Shown here: piece after piece, positions 1-6,744 of the stretch
Layout: every line of letters starts with the position of its first letter
Position numbering within the stretch: the stretch's first letter is position 1
Assembly: GCA_964574335.1 (NCBI GenBank)
Contig: CAZNNH010000250.1
Span: forward strand, 1-6,782
From: CAZNNH01 sp964574335
Lineage (GTDB): Bacteria > Acidobacteriota > Vicinamibacteria > Fen-336
Direction of reading: 5' to 3'
Length of the DNA stretch: 6,782 nt
The notes under the pieces: generated by a model
What the model saw: only the letters and a program-made list of their open reading frames with translations
Told to the model about the DNA's origin: nothing
Database searches by the model: none
Translations under genes and position numbers: made by a program

Positions 1-458
1 TAGGCGGCGTCGTAGAGGGCGGTGGTGAGGTGGGCCCGCGTCGCGTCGATGACCTGGTGGGCGCGCAGCCGCGAGTCGTCCGGCGACACCGCGAGCTGGA
101 CCTGGCTCGAGAAGGTCAGCAGCGACAGCCGATCTTCGGGGCGCAGGACGTCGACCAGCGCGTGCGCCGCGGCCTTGAGCTTCTGGAGCGGCACGCCGGC
201 GACGCTGCTGCTGACGTCGAGGGCCAGCACCGCGTCCACCTGCTTGGTCTCGTCGTCCGTGATCTCCACGCTCTGCACCACGCCGTTGTCGCGCACCTCG
301 AAGTCGCCGGCCTCTAGACCCAGCACCGGCTTCCCGTCCCGGACCACCGACACGTCCACCCGCACCATCTCGGTCCCGCTTGCGAAGGTGAGCACCTCCT
401 GGGCGCCGGCCGTGCCCCCCAACACGAACAGAGCCGAGAAGAAGACCGCCCTCCTCAT
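1..458 (-). CDS. Exported VWA-domain protein, VWFA-related (TIGR03436-like), intact MIDAS; 3' end beyond the window
   Basis: This gene starts with ATG at 458 and runs off the left edge after 152 codons with no stop. Residues 1-19 form a signal peptide (charged MRR, hydrophobic core, AGA before Q20), so the product should be exported or periplasmic. Residues 31-64 carry the beta module seen in the upstream gene (VDVSVV, then GLEAGDFEVRDNG). The von Willebrand factor A fold follows. LALDVSSSV places the MIDAS motif DxSxS at D81, S83 and S85, and TALYDA near T146-D150 supplies the further MIDAS residues, so divalent-metal-dependent ligand binding is expected. The start overlaps the upstream stop as ATGA (455-458), and a GGGAG ribosome site lies 7 bases upstream, so the two genes are translationally coupled. 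The C-terminus and ligand are unknown. The family assignment rests on motif recognition; the VWA call itself is firm. Confidence 0.88.
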   Translation of the reverse strand, partial: MRRAVFFSALFVLGGTAGAQEVLTFASGTEMVRVDVSVVRDGKPVLGLEAGDFEVRDNGVVQSVEITDDETKQVDAVLALDVSSSVAGVPLQKLKAAAHALVDVLRPEDRLSLLTFSSQVQLAVSPDDSRLRAHQVIDATRAHLTTALYDAA

Positions 459-470
459 GGCCGGGCTCCC
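455..470 (-). promoter_or_regulatory. ATGA start/stop overlap with internal Shine-Dalgarno (translational coupling)
   Basis: The TGA of the 1023-residue protein (457-455) and the ATG of the downstream VWA protein (458-456) share bases in the tetranucleotide ATGA. A GGGAG sequence at 466-470 on the minus strand lies 7 bases before the ATG. This arrangement is typical of coupled translation, which usually gives matched amounts of two products. It decides the start of the downstream gene. Confidence 0.8.
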
Positions 471-3400
471 GTCTCGACCGTACCGGACGCCTGCTGTTCC
501 GCCATCAACGCCTTCTGCCGGCCGAAACCGACGTGGTACGCCTGCCAGGGGCTGAGGTCGGCCACCCTCGCCGACGAGAGGACGCCCACCAGGACCTCGG
601 CCGCCTCGCGAAAGCGGCCCGTGCGCTGGAGCGCCTCGCTCAGGGCGAAGGCCGCCGTCTGGCAGCCGGGGTCGGCGGCCAGCGCGGCGCGGTAGTGCTC
701 GATGGCACCCACCGGATCGTCTCTGGCGTCGCGGAGCTCTCCCCAGAAGAGCTGGGCGAACGCGGTCAGCGAGCCGTCCTGGCTGGTCTCCACCCCGGCC
801 GCCAGCTCGCGCTCCGCCGCGCCCCAGTCTCCGGCGCGGCGCAGCACACGCCCCAGGCGGAGCCGCGCCTCGGCCAGGCGCGGGGCGAGCCGCAACGCCT
901 CACGGTAGCAGCGCTGCGCCTCCGCGGCGGCGTTGCGGATCGGGGCCCCGGCGAGGGTGAGCCCGTCGGGGAAGGCCGCCAGCTCGTAGCTCATGCCCGC
1001 CGCCAGCCAGCCGTCAGCGGCGTCCGGGAAGAGGCGCGTACACTCCTCGAAGAACCCGAGCGCCTTGGCCGGCGAAGAGGCCGAGAGCTGGTGGTAGCCC
1101 ACCATCAGCAGCCAGCTCTGGTGCAGATCGGCAGGGGCGTCCTTGGCCAGCACGGCCCGGCCGATCGCGATCTGCGCGTCCGCCTCGAGGCCGCGGGCGT
1201 TGCCCCAGAGACGGAAGCCCAGCGCGGTGTGGAGCAGGAGCGCCGCCCGGCGCAGGGGCAGGTCCTCCCGGGGCAGCGACGCAGCGAGCTTCTCCAGGTC
1301 CTCCGGCGGCCACTGCAGCACCTCCGACATGGCGCGCGCCACCTCCCCGTCGAGAAACGTCCGCAGCAGCTCCGTGTAGACCAGGAGGTTGGGTCGGGAC
1401 GGCCGTCTGACCGTGAACGGCTCGCGCAGCTCCTCGAGAGGCGCGCCGTCCGCGCCGCGGACGGTCAGCCGCAGCTCGTAAGCCCCAGGCGTGAGCCCCT
1501 CGCGAGCGACCGGCTCCAGGCGCCGGGCCGTGCCGTCGGCGCCGGGGGCCAGGGGCTCGTCGGCCTGGCTCTGCCGGCTCTTGCCGCGCTCGTCGACAAC
1601 GTCGTAGTCGAAGGAGGCCCCCCGTGCGGCATCCGCCGACTCGCCGCCGTAGACCTCGAAGTAGCAGTACAGCGGCGTGGCCGACGCGAAGCGTCGGCTC
1701 ACGCTCATCCGCGGCCGACTGGAGGCATCCTCGCCGGGCATGTCGCTCAGGATCGGCGTCGAGACCCTGGCGCCGCCCAGGGCCGGCACGTCGAAGGTGT
1801 GGAGCACGCTGCCGATGCTGCCGGTTCCCCGATCGCGCACCGCCAGCTTGGCCTGGCAGGGGCCGGCCGGCAGGTCGAAGGAGACCTGCAGGGGGGCCCA
1901 GACGTCGGCTCCCCGCTGCGGTGCCGCGATCCTCACCTTCCACTCGCGCCAGGGCACGAGCAGGTGGCCGGCCGGGTCGACGTGGTTCAGCTCGATCGCC
2001 AGGTCCAGCGTGGCGACCAGCGACTGATCGGCGTCCTCCTCGAACCGGACCGACCGGAGGCCGGCCTCGGCCGCCAGCACCACCCGGACCCGGTCCTTCT
2101 CCTCCGGCTCCAGCGTGAAGGCCTGCAGCCGCAGCGGGATCTCCGCTGCCGGCACCGGGCTCGACAGCGCGGCCTGGAGAACGGGGTCCTCGCCGGGACG
2201 GGTCTTCGGTGCCTGGTCGGAAGGCGCGAAGTAGCCCTTTCGGGCCCGCACGCTTTGCCCCGGCCGGCGGACCTCCACCTGCAGCTTCCGGTAGCGGCCG
2301 TCCGGCTCCGGGCGGGTCGAGGCGTAGCCGAGCAGGTAGTAGTGGGACGACTCGCGTGAGATGCGGGCCACGCCGGCCGACACGTCGTTGGGGTTGTGCA
2401 GTGAGAAGCCCCCGGTCTCCTCCGCCATCACCTCGGCCCCGGCCGACTCGTCGGGTTGGGTGAGCCGGGTGGCCATCGACAGGTCCCCCTGCTGGCGGCT
2501 GTCGGCGCCCATGCCCGAGGTCAGCCGGTGGACGTCGATGTAGTAAAGGGGGGCGTTGGTGCGGCGGGAGGCGGCCAGGAGGTCGCGGAACGCCGCAAGC
2601 CCGGGCTCGTGGACGAAGCCCTCCGAGACCAGCAGGACCGACTTGCGCCCCGGGCCCGGACCCAGCCCGCCCAGGACGGAGGAGACGGCCTCGAACAGCC
2701 GGCCCCGGCGGGCCCGGGAGAGGTCCAGCACCCGCTGCGCCTCCGCATCGATGTACGGCTTCTGGAGCTGACGATTGGATTCCTCGTACGCCTCCGCCTC
2801 CTCGGGCGTCTTCGGCGGGAACACCTGCGGCATCTGCGGGAGCTGGTTCGCCTTGTCGAGGCGGCGCCGTACCGTGTCGAAGGCCATCGGATCCCTGACC
2901 GTAGCGATCTGCAGCGCCTCCCACGCGCTCATCGCCTCGGGCAACGCGGATCGCCGCGGCTCGACCGAGTCGAGGATCGAGAGGACCCGAGGGAGCCCCT
3001 CGGGCACCCGGGCCGCCCAGGTGAGGCCGGCCCCCGGCACGACCAGGACGATCAGATCGCCGGGCCGGGTGCCCTGGTCCAGGAACTGCCGGACCGCCTT
3101 GCGAGCGGCGACGGCGCCGTCGAGGCTCAGGCCGAGGTCGTCCAGGACCACCACGTAGCTCCGCGCCGCCGACTCGGCGGCGCCCCCCTGGTTGGTGCTC
3201 GAGAGCGGGGTCGGCTCCACGGGAGCGGGCTCGGGCGACGGCGCTTCGAGATCGACGGCCTCGAACCGCGTGATCGTCTGGGGAGCACCGTCCTCGCGGA
3301 CCTCGAAGTCGTCCGCGGTCAGCCCCGTGACCGGCCGCCCCTGGTCGTCGGTCACCACCGCGTCGACCAGGATCACGTCGACGCCGACCGAAAAGGTCGG

Positions 3401-3526
3401 CCGCTCGGGCGAGGCGGCCGGCGTCGAGCCCGGCTCCTCGCTGCCCGCTCCAGCCAGGCCCGGCGCCGCGAGGAGGCTCACGAGAGCCAGGCCCCCGACA
3501 GCGCTCCCCCAGAGGTTCCGTCGCAT
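455..3526 (-). CDS. Exported VWFA-related (Acidobacterial type) protein with degenerate MIDAS and C-terminal TPR repeats, 1023 aa
   Basis: The ATG at 3526 follows a strong GGAGGAGG site, and a signal peptide of about 27 residues follows directly. Residues 46-90 are the N-terminal beta module of TIGR03436 proteins (VDAVVTDDQGRPV, GLTADDFEVREDG). A VWA-like core follows: VVVLDDLGLS (125-134), GRKSVLLVSEGF (293-304) and YYLLGYAST to ARKGYF (396-433), all family hallmarks. The MIDAS DxSxS reads D129-D-L-G-L, so both serines are leucines and metal binding is probably lost. An acidic, helical insert spans about 190-285. Residues 445-705 are beta-rich, with GSVLHTFDVP, FEVYG and LTPGAYELRL resembling the long C-terminal regions of acidobacterial relatives. 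Residues 800-985 form TPR-like helix pairs (for example 885-910 and 922-953), suggesting a protein-protein scaffold. It is the first gene of an operon with the downstream VWA paralogue. The precise role is unknown. Confidence 0.92.
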   Translation of the reverse strand: MRRNLWGSAVGGLALVSLLAAPGLAGAGSEEPGSTPAASPERPTFSVGVDVILVDAVVTDDQGRPVTGLTADDFEVREDGAPQTITRFEAVDLEAPSPEPAPVEPTPLSSTNQGGAAESAARSYVVVLDDLGLSLDGAVAARKAVRQFLDQGTRPGDLIVLVVPGAGLTWAARVPEGLPRVLSILDSVEPRRSALPEAMSAWEALQIATVRDPMAFDTVRRRLDKANQLPQMPQVFPPKTPEEAEAYEESNRQLQKPYIDAEAQRVLDLSRARRGRLFEAVSSVLGGLGPGPGRKSVLLVSEGFVHEPGLAAFRDLLAASRRTNAPLYYIDVHRLTSGMGADSRQQGDLSMATRLTQPDESAGAEVMAEETGGFSLHNPNDVSAGVARISRESSHYYLLGYASTRPEPDGRYRKLQVEVRRPGQSVRARKGYFAPSDQAPKTRPGEDPVLQAALSSPVPAAEIPLRLQAFTLEPEEKDRVRVVLAAEAGLRSVRFEEDADQSLVATLDLAIELNHVDPAGHLLVPWREWKVRIAAPQRGADVWAPLQVSFDLPAGPCQAKLAVRDRGTGSIGSVLHTFDVPALGGARVSTPILSDMPGEDASSRPRMSVSRRFASATPLYCYFEVYGGESADAARGASFDYDVVDERGKSRQSQADEPLAPGADGTARRLEPVAREGLTPGAYELRLTVRGADGAPLEELREPFTVRRPSRPNLLVYTELLRTFLDGEVARAMSEVLQWPPEDLEKLAASLPREDLPLRRAALLLHTALGFRLWGNARGLEADAQIAIGRAVLAKDAPADLHQSWLLMVGYHQLSASSPAKALGFFEECTRLFPDAADGWLAAGMSYELAAFPDGLTLAGAPIRNAAAEAQRCYREALRLAPRLAEARLRLGRVLRRAGDWGAAERELAAGVETSQDGSLTAFAQLFWGELRDARDDPVGAIEHYRAALAADPGCQTAAFALSEALQRTGRFREAAEVLVGVLSSARVADLSPWQAYHVGFGRQKALMAEQQASGTVETGARP

Positions 3527-3529
3527 CAG

Positions 3530-3537
3530 CCTCCTCC
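3530..3537 (-). promoter_or_regulatory. Strong Shine-Dalgarno of the 1023-aa VWFA-related gene
   Basis: The minus strand reads GGAGGAGG ending three bases before the ATG at 3526; the distal GGAGG (3533-3537) lies 6 bases away, the optimal spacing. A long anti-SD match at the correct distance, followed by a clean signal peptide, fixes this start. Confidence 0.75.
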
Positions 3538-3594
3538 TTCGGCCGGGGCGATCGGTGCGCCGGGCCGGGACACGCGGACGCCCACGTCATGGAC

Positions 3595-3600
3595 ATTTTA
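3595..3600 (-). promoter_or_regulatory. Candidate -10 element for the leftward VWA operon
   Basis: The only AT-rich patch of the divergent intergenic region reads TAAAAT on the minus strand, a 5-of-6 match to the sigma-70 -10 consensus. It lies 69 bases upstream of the ATG at 3526, which would give a leader of about 60 bases. No convincing -35 hexamer sits 16-18 bases upstream (the area reads GCCGCG), so the promoter may be activator-dependent, extended or misassigned. This is inference from a short motif. Confidence 0.35.
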
Positions 3601-3613
3601 TGCCCAGCGGGGA

Positions 3614-3642
3614 TTGACGCGGCCGAGCGCGGGCCGTACCGT
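3614..3642 (+). promoter_or_regulatory. Candidate sigma-70 promoter for the rightward propeller gene, with dyad in the spacer
   Basis: TTGACG (3614-3619; 5 of 6 to TTGACA) is followed after exactly 17 bases by TACCGT (3637-3642), which keeps the T, A and final T of the -10 consensus. The 17-base spacer is itself a perfect dyad: CGGCC (3620-3624), 7 bases, GGCCG (3632-3636). Transcription would start near 3649, about 50 bases before the ATG at 3699. The -35 is good and the -10 modest. Five-base GC dyads are common in DNA of this composition, so an operator role is only a suggestion. Confidence 0.4.
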
Positions 3643-3683
3643 GTCGACGCGTTCCGCCCGGACCCGGGCCGGGCGACGGGGGC

Positions 3684-3690
3684 GGGAGGG
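3684..3690 (+). promoter_or_regulatory. Shine-Dalgarno of the propeller gene
   Basis: GGGAGGG lies 8 bases before the ATG at 3699 (the GGAGG core ends 9 bases before it). Together with the signal peptide beginning right after the ATG, it supports this start. Confidence 0.65.
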
Positions 3691-3698
3691 TCCAGCAC

Positions 3699-5585
3699 AT
3701 GAGACGACGGGCATCCACACGGGGCAAGGCCTGGCTGGCGGGAGCCCTGCTGGCCCTCTCGCAGACGGCGGCCGCGGCGGAGACGATCCCCTTCACCGCG
3801 GAGCGCTGGGACCTCGAGGACGCGACGGTGAAGGCCCAACTGGGCCGGACGGCGGTCTCGGGAACCGCCTGGCTCAAGGACGTCGAGCTCGAGGACGGCG
3901 TCATCGAGGTCGACGTGGCCCTCACGCGGCAGCGGTCGTATCCGGCCATCATCTTCCGCCGGCAGAAGGACGGCGACTACGAGCACGTCTACCTCCGCCC
4001 GCACCGTGCCGGCTTCTACCCGGACGCGCTGCAGTACGCGCCGGCGTTCAACGGGGTGGCCGGCTGGCAGCTCTACAACGGTCCCGGCTACACCGCCGCC
4101 GCCACCCTCCCCGAGGGCCAGTGGATCCATCTCCGGCTCGAGGTCCAGGGCTCCCAGGCACGTCTGTTCGTGGGCCCGGCGCCGGAGCCGGCGCTCGTGA
4201 TCGACCACCTCGAGTGGGGCGACAGGAAGGGCGGAGTCGGCCTGCAGTCGCCGCGCAACGGACCTGCGGTCTTCTCCGCCTTCTCCTGCACCGCGGCCGG
4301 CGATCTGCACTTCGCCCCACCGGCGGCGCCAGACCCCGTGCCGGGCGTCGTCCGTGACTGGTTGCTGTCCCCTGTGGGCAGGGCCCCTTCGTTCACCCCC
4401 GAGAGCTACCTCGACGGGCGGACGCCGGATCAGATCTCCTGGATGAAGGTCGAGGCGAAGCCCAACGGGCTGGTGGATGTCGCCCGCTTCCTGAAGCCGC
4501 TGGCGAGCGACACCTCCAAGGTCTGGGCACGGGCGGTGATCCCGGCCAGCCGGAAGGAGCGGCGCCGCTTCAGCTTCGGCTACAGCGACGATGTCTCCGT
4601 CTACCTGAACGGGGAGCTGGTGTTCCGCGGCCGGAGCGGCTATCGCCGCCGCGATCCCTCCTTCCTCGGCATCATCGGCTGGAACGACACCGTGAACCTC
4701 GAGCTGGAGGAGGGCGACAACGACCTCGTGTTCGCGGTCTCGGAGGACTTCGGTGGCTGGGGCTTCATGTGCCGGGACCTGAGCGCCGTCTACCAGGACC
4801 CCGGGCTGCACCTGGCCTGGGAGATCTCCGGCAAGGTGGCCGCGCCCGAGTCCGTGATCTACGACCCGGGCCGGCAGATCCTCTACGTGACGGGCTACCG
4901 GGACGGGTCGGTTGCCAAGGTCTGCCTGGACGGCCAGCTCCAGCCCAACTGGGTCACAGGGCTGAATGCCCCCACCGGCATCCGGCTGTCGGCGTCCGAC
5001 CGCCTCTTCGTCGTCGAGCGGCCAGGGCTTTCGGAGATCGACCCGTCGAGCGGCGAGATCACGGCCCGCTACCCGGTCCCGGATGCCGGTTTCCTGAACG
5101 ACCTCGCCTTCGACGAGAAGGGCGCGATCTACGTGACCGACACCCTCAAGGACTGCGTCTTCCGGGTCGCCGAAGCCAAACCGGAGGTGTGGATCCAGGG
5201 TGAGGCGTTCGCGGGTCCGAACGGCATCCTGGTCGAGGACGGCCGGCTGTTGGTGGGGGTCACGTCGGACGGGACGATCAAGACCGTGGACCTGGAGACC
5301 AAGCAGGTCGACACGCTGGTGACGCTGGGACCGGGGAGCAACATGGACGGCTTGGTGAGCGACGGCGAGGGTGGCTTGCTCTTCTCCGACTACTTCGGCC
5401 GTCTGTTTCGCCTCGACGCCCAGGGTCAGCGGACGGTGCTCCTGGACGGCCGTGGCCCCTACCGGTACTGTGCCGACTTCGGGCTGGTTCCGGGGAGCGG
5501 CCTGATCGTGATCCCGGCCCTGTACGGCCAGCGGATCACCGCCTACCGCTACGACGCGTTGGCCACGGGCGCGACGAGCCGGTAG
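3699..5585 (+). CDS. Exported three-module protein: LamG/DUF1080-like sandwich, jelly-roll-like middle, SMP-30/gluconolactonase-like propeller
   Basis: The 628-residue product begins with a signal peptide (residues 1-27, ending TAAAA before E28). Residues 32-196 resemble concanavalin-like LamG/DUF1080 sandwiches (AIIFRRQKDGDYEHVYLR, GWQLYNGP, WIHLRLEVQG, ARLFVG). Residues 216-366 look like a second beta-sandwich of galactose-binding type (FGYSDDVSVYLNGELVF, EEGDNDLVFAVSEDFGGWGF). Residues 380-620 form a propeller with six repeated strands near 394, 436, 476, 517, 560 and 602. In SMP-30/gluconolactonases the metal is held by Glu, Asn and Asp with a further active-site Asn; here E384 (APESV), N467 (FLND), N508 (GPNG) and D550 (MDG) match in order and spacing. 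The Arg that precedes the active-site Asn in human SMP-30 (RFND) is Phe here. A secreted carbohydrate- or lactone-related hydrolase or binding protein is plausible; the substrate is unknown. It is divergent from the VWA operon. Confidence 0.88.
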   Translation: MRRRASTRGKAWLAGALLALSQTAAAAETIPFTAERWDLEDATVKAQLGRTAVSGTAWLKDVELEDGVIEVDVALTRQRSYPAIIFRRQKDGDYEHVYLRPHRAGFYPDALQYAPAFNGVAGWQLYNGPGYTAAATLPEGQWIHLRLEVQGSQARLFVGPAPEPALVIDHLEWGDRKGGVGLQSPRNGPAVFSAFSCTAAGDLHFAPPAAPDPVPGVVRDWLLSPVGRAPSFTPESYLDGRTPDQISWMKVEAKPNGLVDVARFLKPLASDTSKVWARAVIPASRKERRRFSFGYSDDVSVYLNGELVFRGRSGYRRRDPSFLGIIGWNDTVNLELEEGDNDLVFAVSEDFGGWGFMCRDLSAVYQDPGLHLAWEISGKVAAPESVIYDPGRQILYVTGYRDGSVAKVCLDGQLQPNWVTGLNAPTGIRLSASDRLFVVERPGLSEIDPSSGEITARYPVPDAGFLNDLAFDEKGAIYVTDTLKDCVFRVAEAKPEVWIQGEAFAGPNGILVEDGRLLVGVTSDGTIKTVDLETKQVDTLVTLGPGSNMDGLVSDGEGGLLFSDYFGRLFRLDAQGQRTVLLDGRGPYRYCADFGLVPGSGLIVIPALYGQRITAYRYDALATGATSR

Positions 5586-5596
5586 CCGCCGCACCG

Positions 5597-5920
5597 ATGC
5601 CCGAGAGCCCCGCGTTCGCCCGGTTCCTGGCCAGCCTGGCCACCTCGCCCGACGACCGCCGCCGCGCCGACGAGCTCGACCTGGCGGCCCTGGGAGCGCT
5701 CGCTTTGCCGGAGCGCGCGCGAGCCGAGGTCCTGCTGCTGGACCGCCTGCGCACCCGGCCCAGGGACCGACGCGTCTACTCGGCGCTCGAGATGGTGGGC
5801 TCGAGCGCATCGCTGGGGCCGCTGCGAGAGGCCGTCGGACGGGAGTCCGGGTGGGCGCAGGTGCGGGCCGCACGCCGCCCTGGCCCGATGGCTGCGGCTG
5901 GGAAAGCCGCCCGAGCCTGA
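5597..5920 (+). CDS. Small HEAT-like protein, reading frame apparently shifted near its C-terminus
   Basis: ATG at 5597 lies 11 bases after the propeller gene's stop, with no clear Shine-Dalgarno, so expression by read-through from that gene is likely. The frame as it stands encodes 107 residues with no signal peptide, so a cytoplasmic product. Residues 36-91 form helical HEAT-like pairs (RAEVLLLDRLRTR, RRVYSALEMVGS, LGPLREAVGRESGWAQVRA). After A91 the frame turns into low-complexity ARRPGPMAAAGKAARA. One base over, the DNA encodes HAALARWLRLGK and a Pro/Glu-rich tail ending at a TAG at 5940-5942. 'WAQVRA-HAALARWL' is what a HEAT helix should look like, so the intended protein is probably about 114 residues. 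This is either a true frameshift or a one-base sequence error. No partner is evident; HEAT units usually bind proteins. Confidence 0.6.
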   Translation: MPESPAFARFLASLATSPDDRRRADELDLAALGALALPERARAEVLLLDRLRTRPRDRRVYSALEMVGSSASLGPLREAVGRESGWAQVRAARRPGPMAAAGKAARA

Positions 5921-5942
5921 ACCGGAGCAGAAGCCGGACTAG
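5866..5942 (+). other. Frameshift site and out-of-frame C-terminal extension of the HEAT-like gene
   Basis: Codons up to GCC (5867-5869) read VRA. Skipping one base (G5870 or a neighbouring G/C in GGGCCG) puts translation into the frame beginning CAC at 5871. That frame gives 23 codons, HAALARWLRLGK followed by PPEPEPEQKPD, and the stop TAG at 5940-5942. The extension continues the amphipathic helix. There is no classic slippery heptamer, so programmed shifting is less likely than a mutation or base-calling error. Confidence 0.6.
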
Positions 5943-5950
5943 GATCCGGT
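5933..5950. terminator. Weak candidate bidirectional terminator between convergent genes
   Basis: CCGGA (5934-5938) and TCCGG (5945-5949) form a 5-bp stem with a 6-base loop, extendable by one G-U pair. The stop codon TAG at 5940-5942 lies in the loop. On the plus strand a short AATTT follows at 5957-5961, and on the minus strand CTTCT follows. It lies in the short gap between two converging genes, where a terminator is expected, but the stem is short and the U tracts poor. Confidence 0.25.
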
Positions 5951-5960
5951 CAGGGCAATT

Positions 5961-6623
5961 TCACGCGGGCCCGGGGCCGGGGGCCTCGAACCAGGCGTTG
6001 GCCTCTTCGTAGCTGATGGCGCTGCGCAGCATCCGCTCGTACGTTCCTTCTCGGGTCCATTCCCGCGCCATCTCCTGCAGCAGACGCAGGGCCGCCCTCA
6101 TGGGCCGGGGCCCGAAGCTCAGTCGGGCCACCCCCATGGCCTGGAGCTCGGGGACCGGCGGCGTGCCCGCTCCGGCGATCAGGTTCAGGGGCCCGTCGAG
6201 GCCCGACACCAGCTCGGCGAGCCCGGCGCGGGCGAGATCGCCCATGTCCGGCACGAAGACGCAGTCCGCCCCGGCGGCCAGGTAGCGGTTCCCCCGGCGA
6301 ACCGCCTCGCCGATGCGCTCCGCAGGCGCGGCGGAGCCCAGCAGACACGCGTCCGTGCGGGCGTTGATGACCAGGGGCACGCCGGCGGCCTCGGCCATGG
6401 CCCGAATCGCCCGGATCCGCTCCTCCACGACCTCCACGTGAAGCAGCCCGACATCGTGTCCGATGCCACGCCCCGACGGACGGTCCTCCAGGTTGATGCC
6501 CACCGCGCCGGCGTCCAGAACCCGGCGGGCGGCCTCGGCGACGCCTTGAACGGAACGCCGGTAGCCGGCCTCGATGTCGGCGCTCATCGGGACCGCGACG
6601 CGACGCACGATGCGCTCCACCAC
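5961..6623 (-). CDS. PEP mutase/isocitrate lyase superfamily protein (PrpB/COG2513-like), N-terminally truncated
   Basis: This 220-residue product belongs to the isocitrate lyase/PEP mutase TIM-barrel superfamily, whose members make or break C-C or P-C bonds next to a carboxylate using Mg2+. Visible landmarks are SADIEAGY (D16, E18, metal-ligand strand), GINLEDRPS (E46, D47), VINARTDA (R89) and the final barrel strand with ARLSFGPRPMRAAL. Relatives are usually about 250-295 residues and begin with a segment like PNAWDAASA and the substrate-loop Asp; these are absent. The only in-frame start is GTG at 6623 (or GTG at 6620), with GAGGA 10 bases upstream of 6623. Family-like sequence (EDTARVVERI) begins before this GTG, which argues that the start is a remnant. 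None of the three minus frames from 6624 to the window end contains the missing part. Substrate class cannot be assigned. It may be inactive. Confidence 0.75.
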   Translation of the reverse strand: MVERIVRRVAVPMSADIEAGYRRSVQGVAEAARRVLDAGAVGINLEDRPSGRGIGHDVGLLHVEVVEERIRAIRAMAEAAGVPLVINARTDACLLGSAAPAERIGEAVRRGNRYLAAGADCVFVPDMGDLARAGLAELVSGLDGPLNLIAGAGTPPVPELQAMGVARLSFGPRPMRAALRLLQEMAREWTREGTYERMLRSAISYEEANAWFEAPGPGPA

Positions 6624-6744
6624 CCGCGCCGTGTCCTCGGCGGCGCGGGGACTGGATCGAACCCCTGGTGACGCTGCGGGCGGAATAGGGGTTCCGACCG
6701 GTCGTCGCTCCTGGACGCGCAGACGGGTCCCTCCAACGAAGAAG
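6624..6744 (-). other. Open but non-homologous stretch upstream of the truncated PEP-mutase-like gene
   Basis: The frame of the downstream gene stays open from 6623 to the window end. Apart from the last dozen or so codons (AAEDTAR leading into VVERI) the translation is Pro/Arg/Gly-rich and matches nothing expected for the family. No good promoter is visible. CGGAA (6681-6685) and TTCCG (6692-6696) form a 5-bp dyad of uncertain meaning. Confidence 0.4.

Noticed and set aside
533..2359. A 608-codon plus-strand open frame opposite the VWFA-related gene
   Set aside because: Antisense shadow of a gene with clear TPR and VWA-like sequence; composition is low-complexity (Arg, Gly, Gln, Leu), with no ribosome site or recognisable domain.
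3577..3588. GACG-CCCA-CGTC mini-dyad downstream of the leftward -10
   Set aside because: A 4-bp stem that does not extend; too short to call an operator.
3560..3673. Direct repeat CCGGGCCGGG at 3560-3569 and 3664-3673 in the divergent intergenic region
   Set aside because: Only 10 bases of pure G/C in very GC-rich DNA; chance is the simpler explanation and neither copy is well placed relative to both promoters.
2456..4357. A 633-codon plus-strand open frame crossing the divergent promoter region
   Set aside because: It spans the antisense of one real gene, the intergenic region and a wrong frame of another. The translation is Arg/Gly-rich with no motif, so it is a compositional artefact.
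1014..5873. A 1619-codon stop-free minus-strand frame overlapping the VWFA-related gene and antisense to the propeller gene
   Set aside because: Its translation is Arg/Gly/Pro/Ala-rich without domains. The competing frames carry signal peptides, ribosome sites and family motifs. Long stop-free shadow frames are expected in DNA this GC-rich.
6645..6672. tRNA T-arm-like GGTTCGATCC on the minus strand
   Set aside because: The flanking bases do not pair as a T stem, and no acceptor, D or anticodon arm is found nearby; only a 4-bp GGGG/CCCC pairing is possible.
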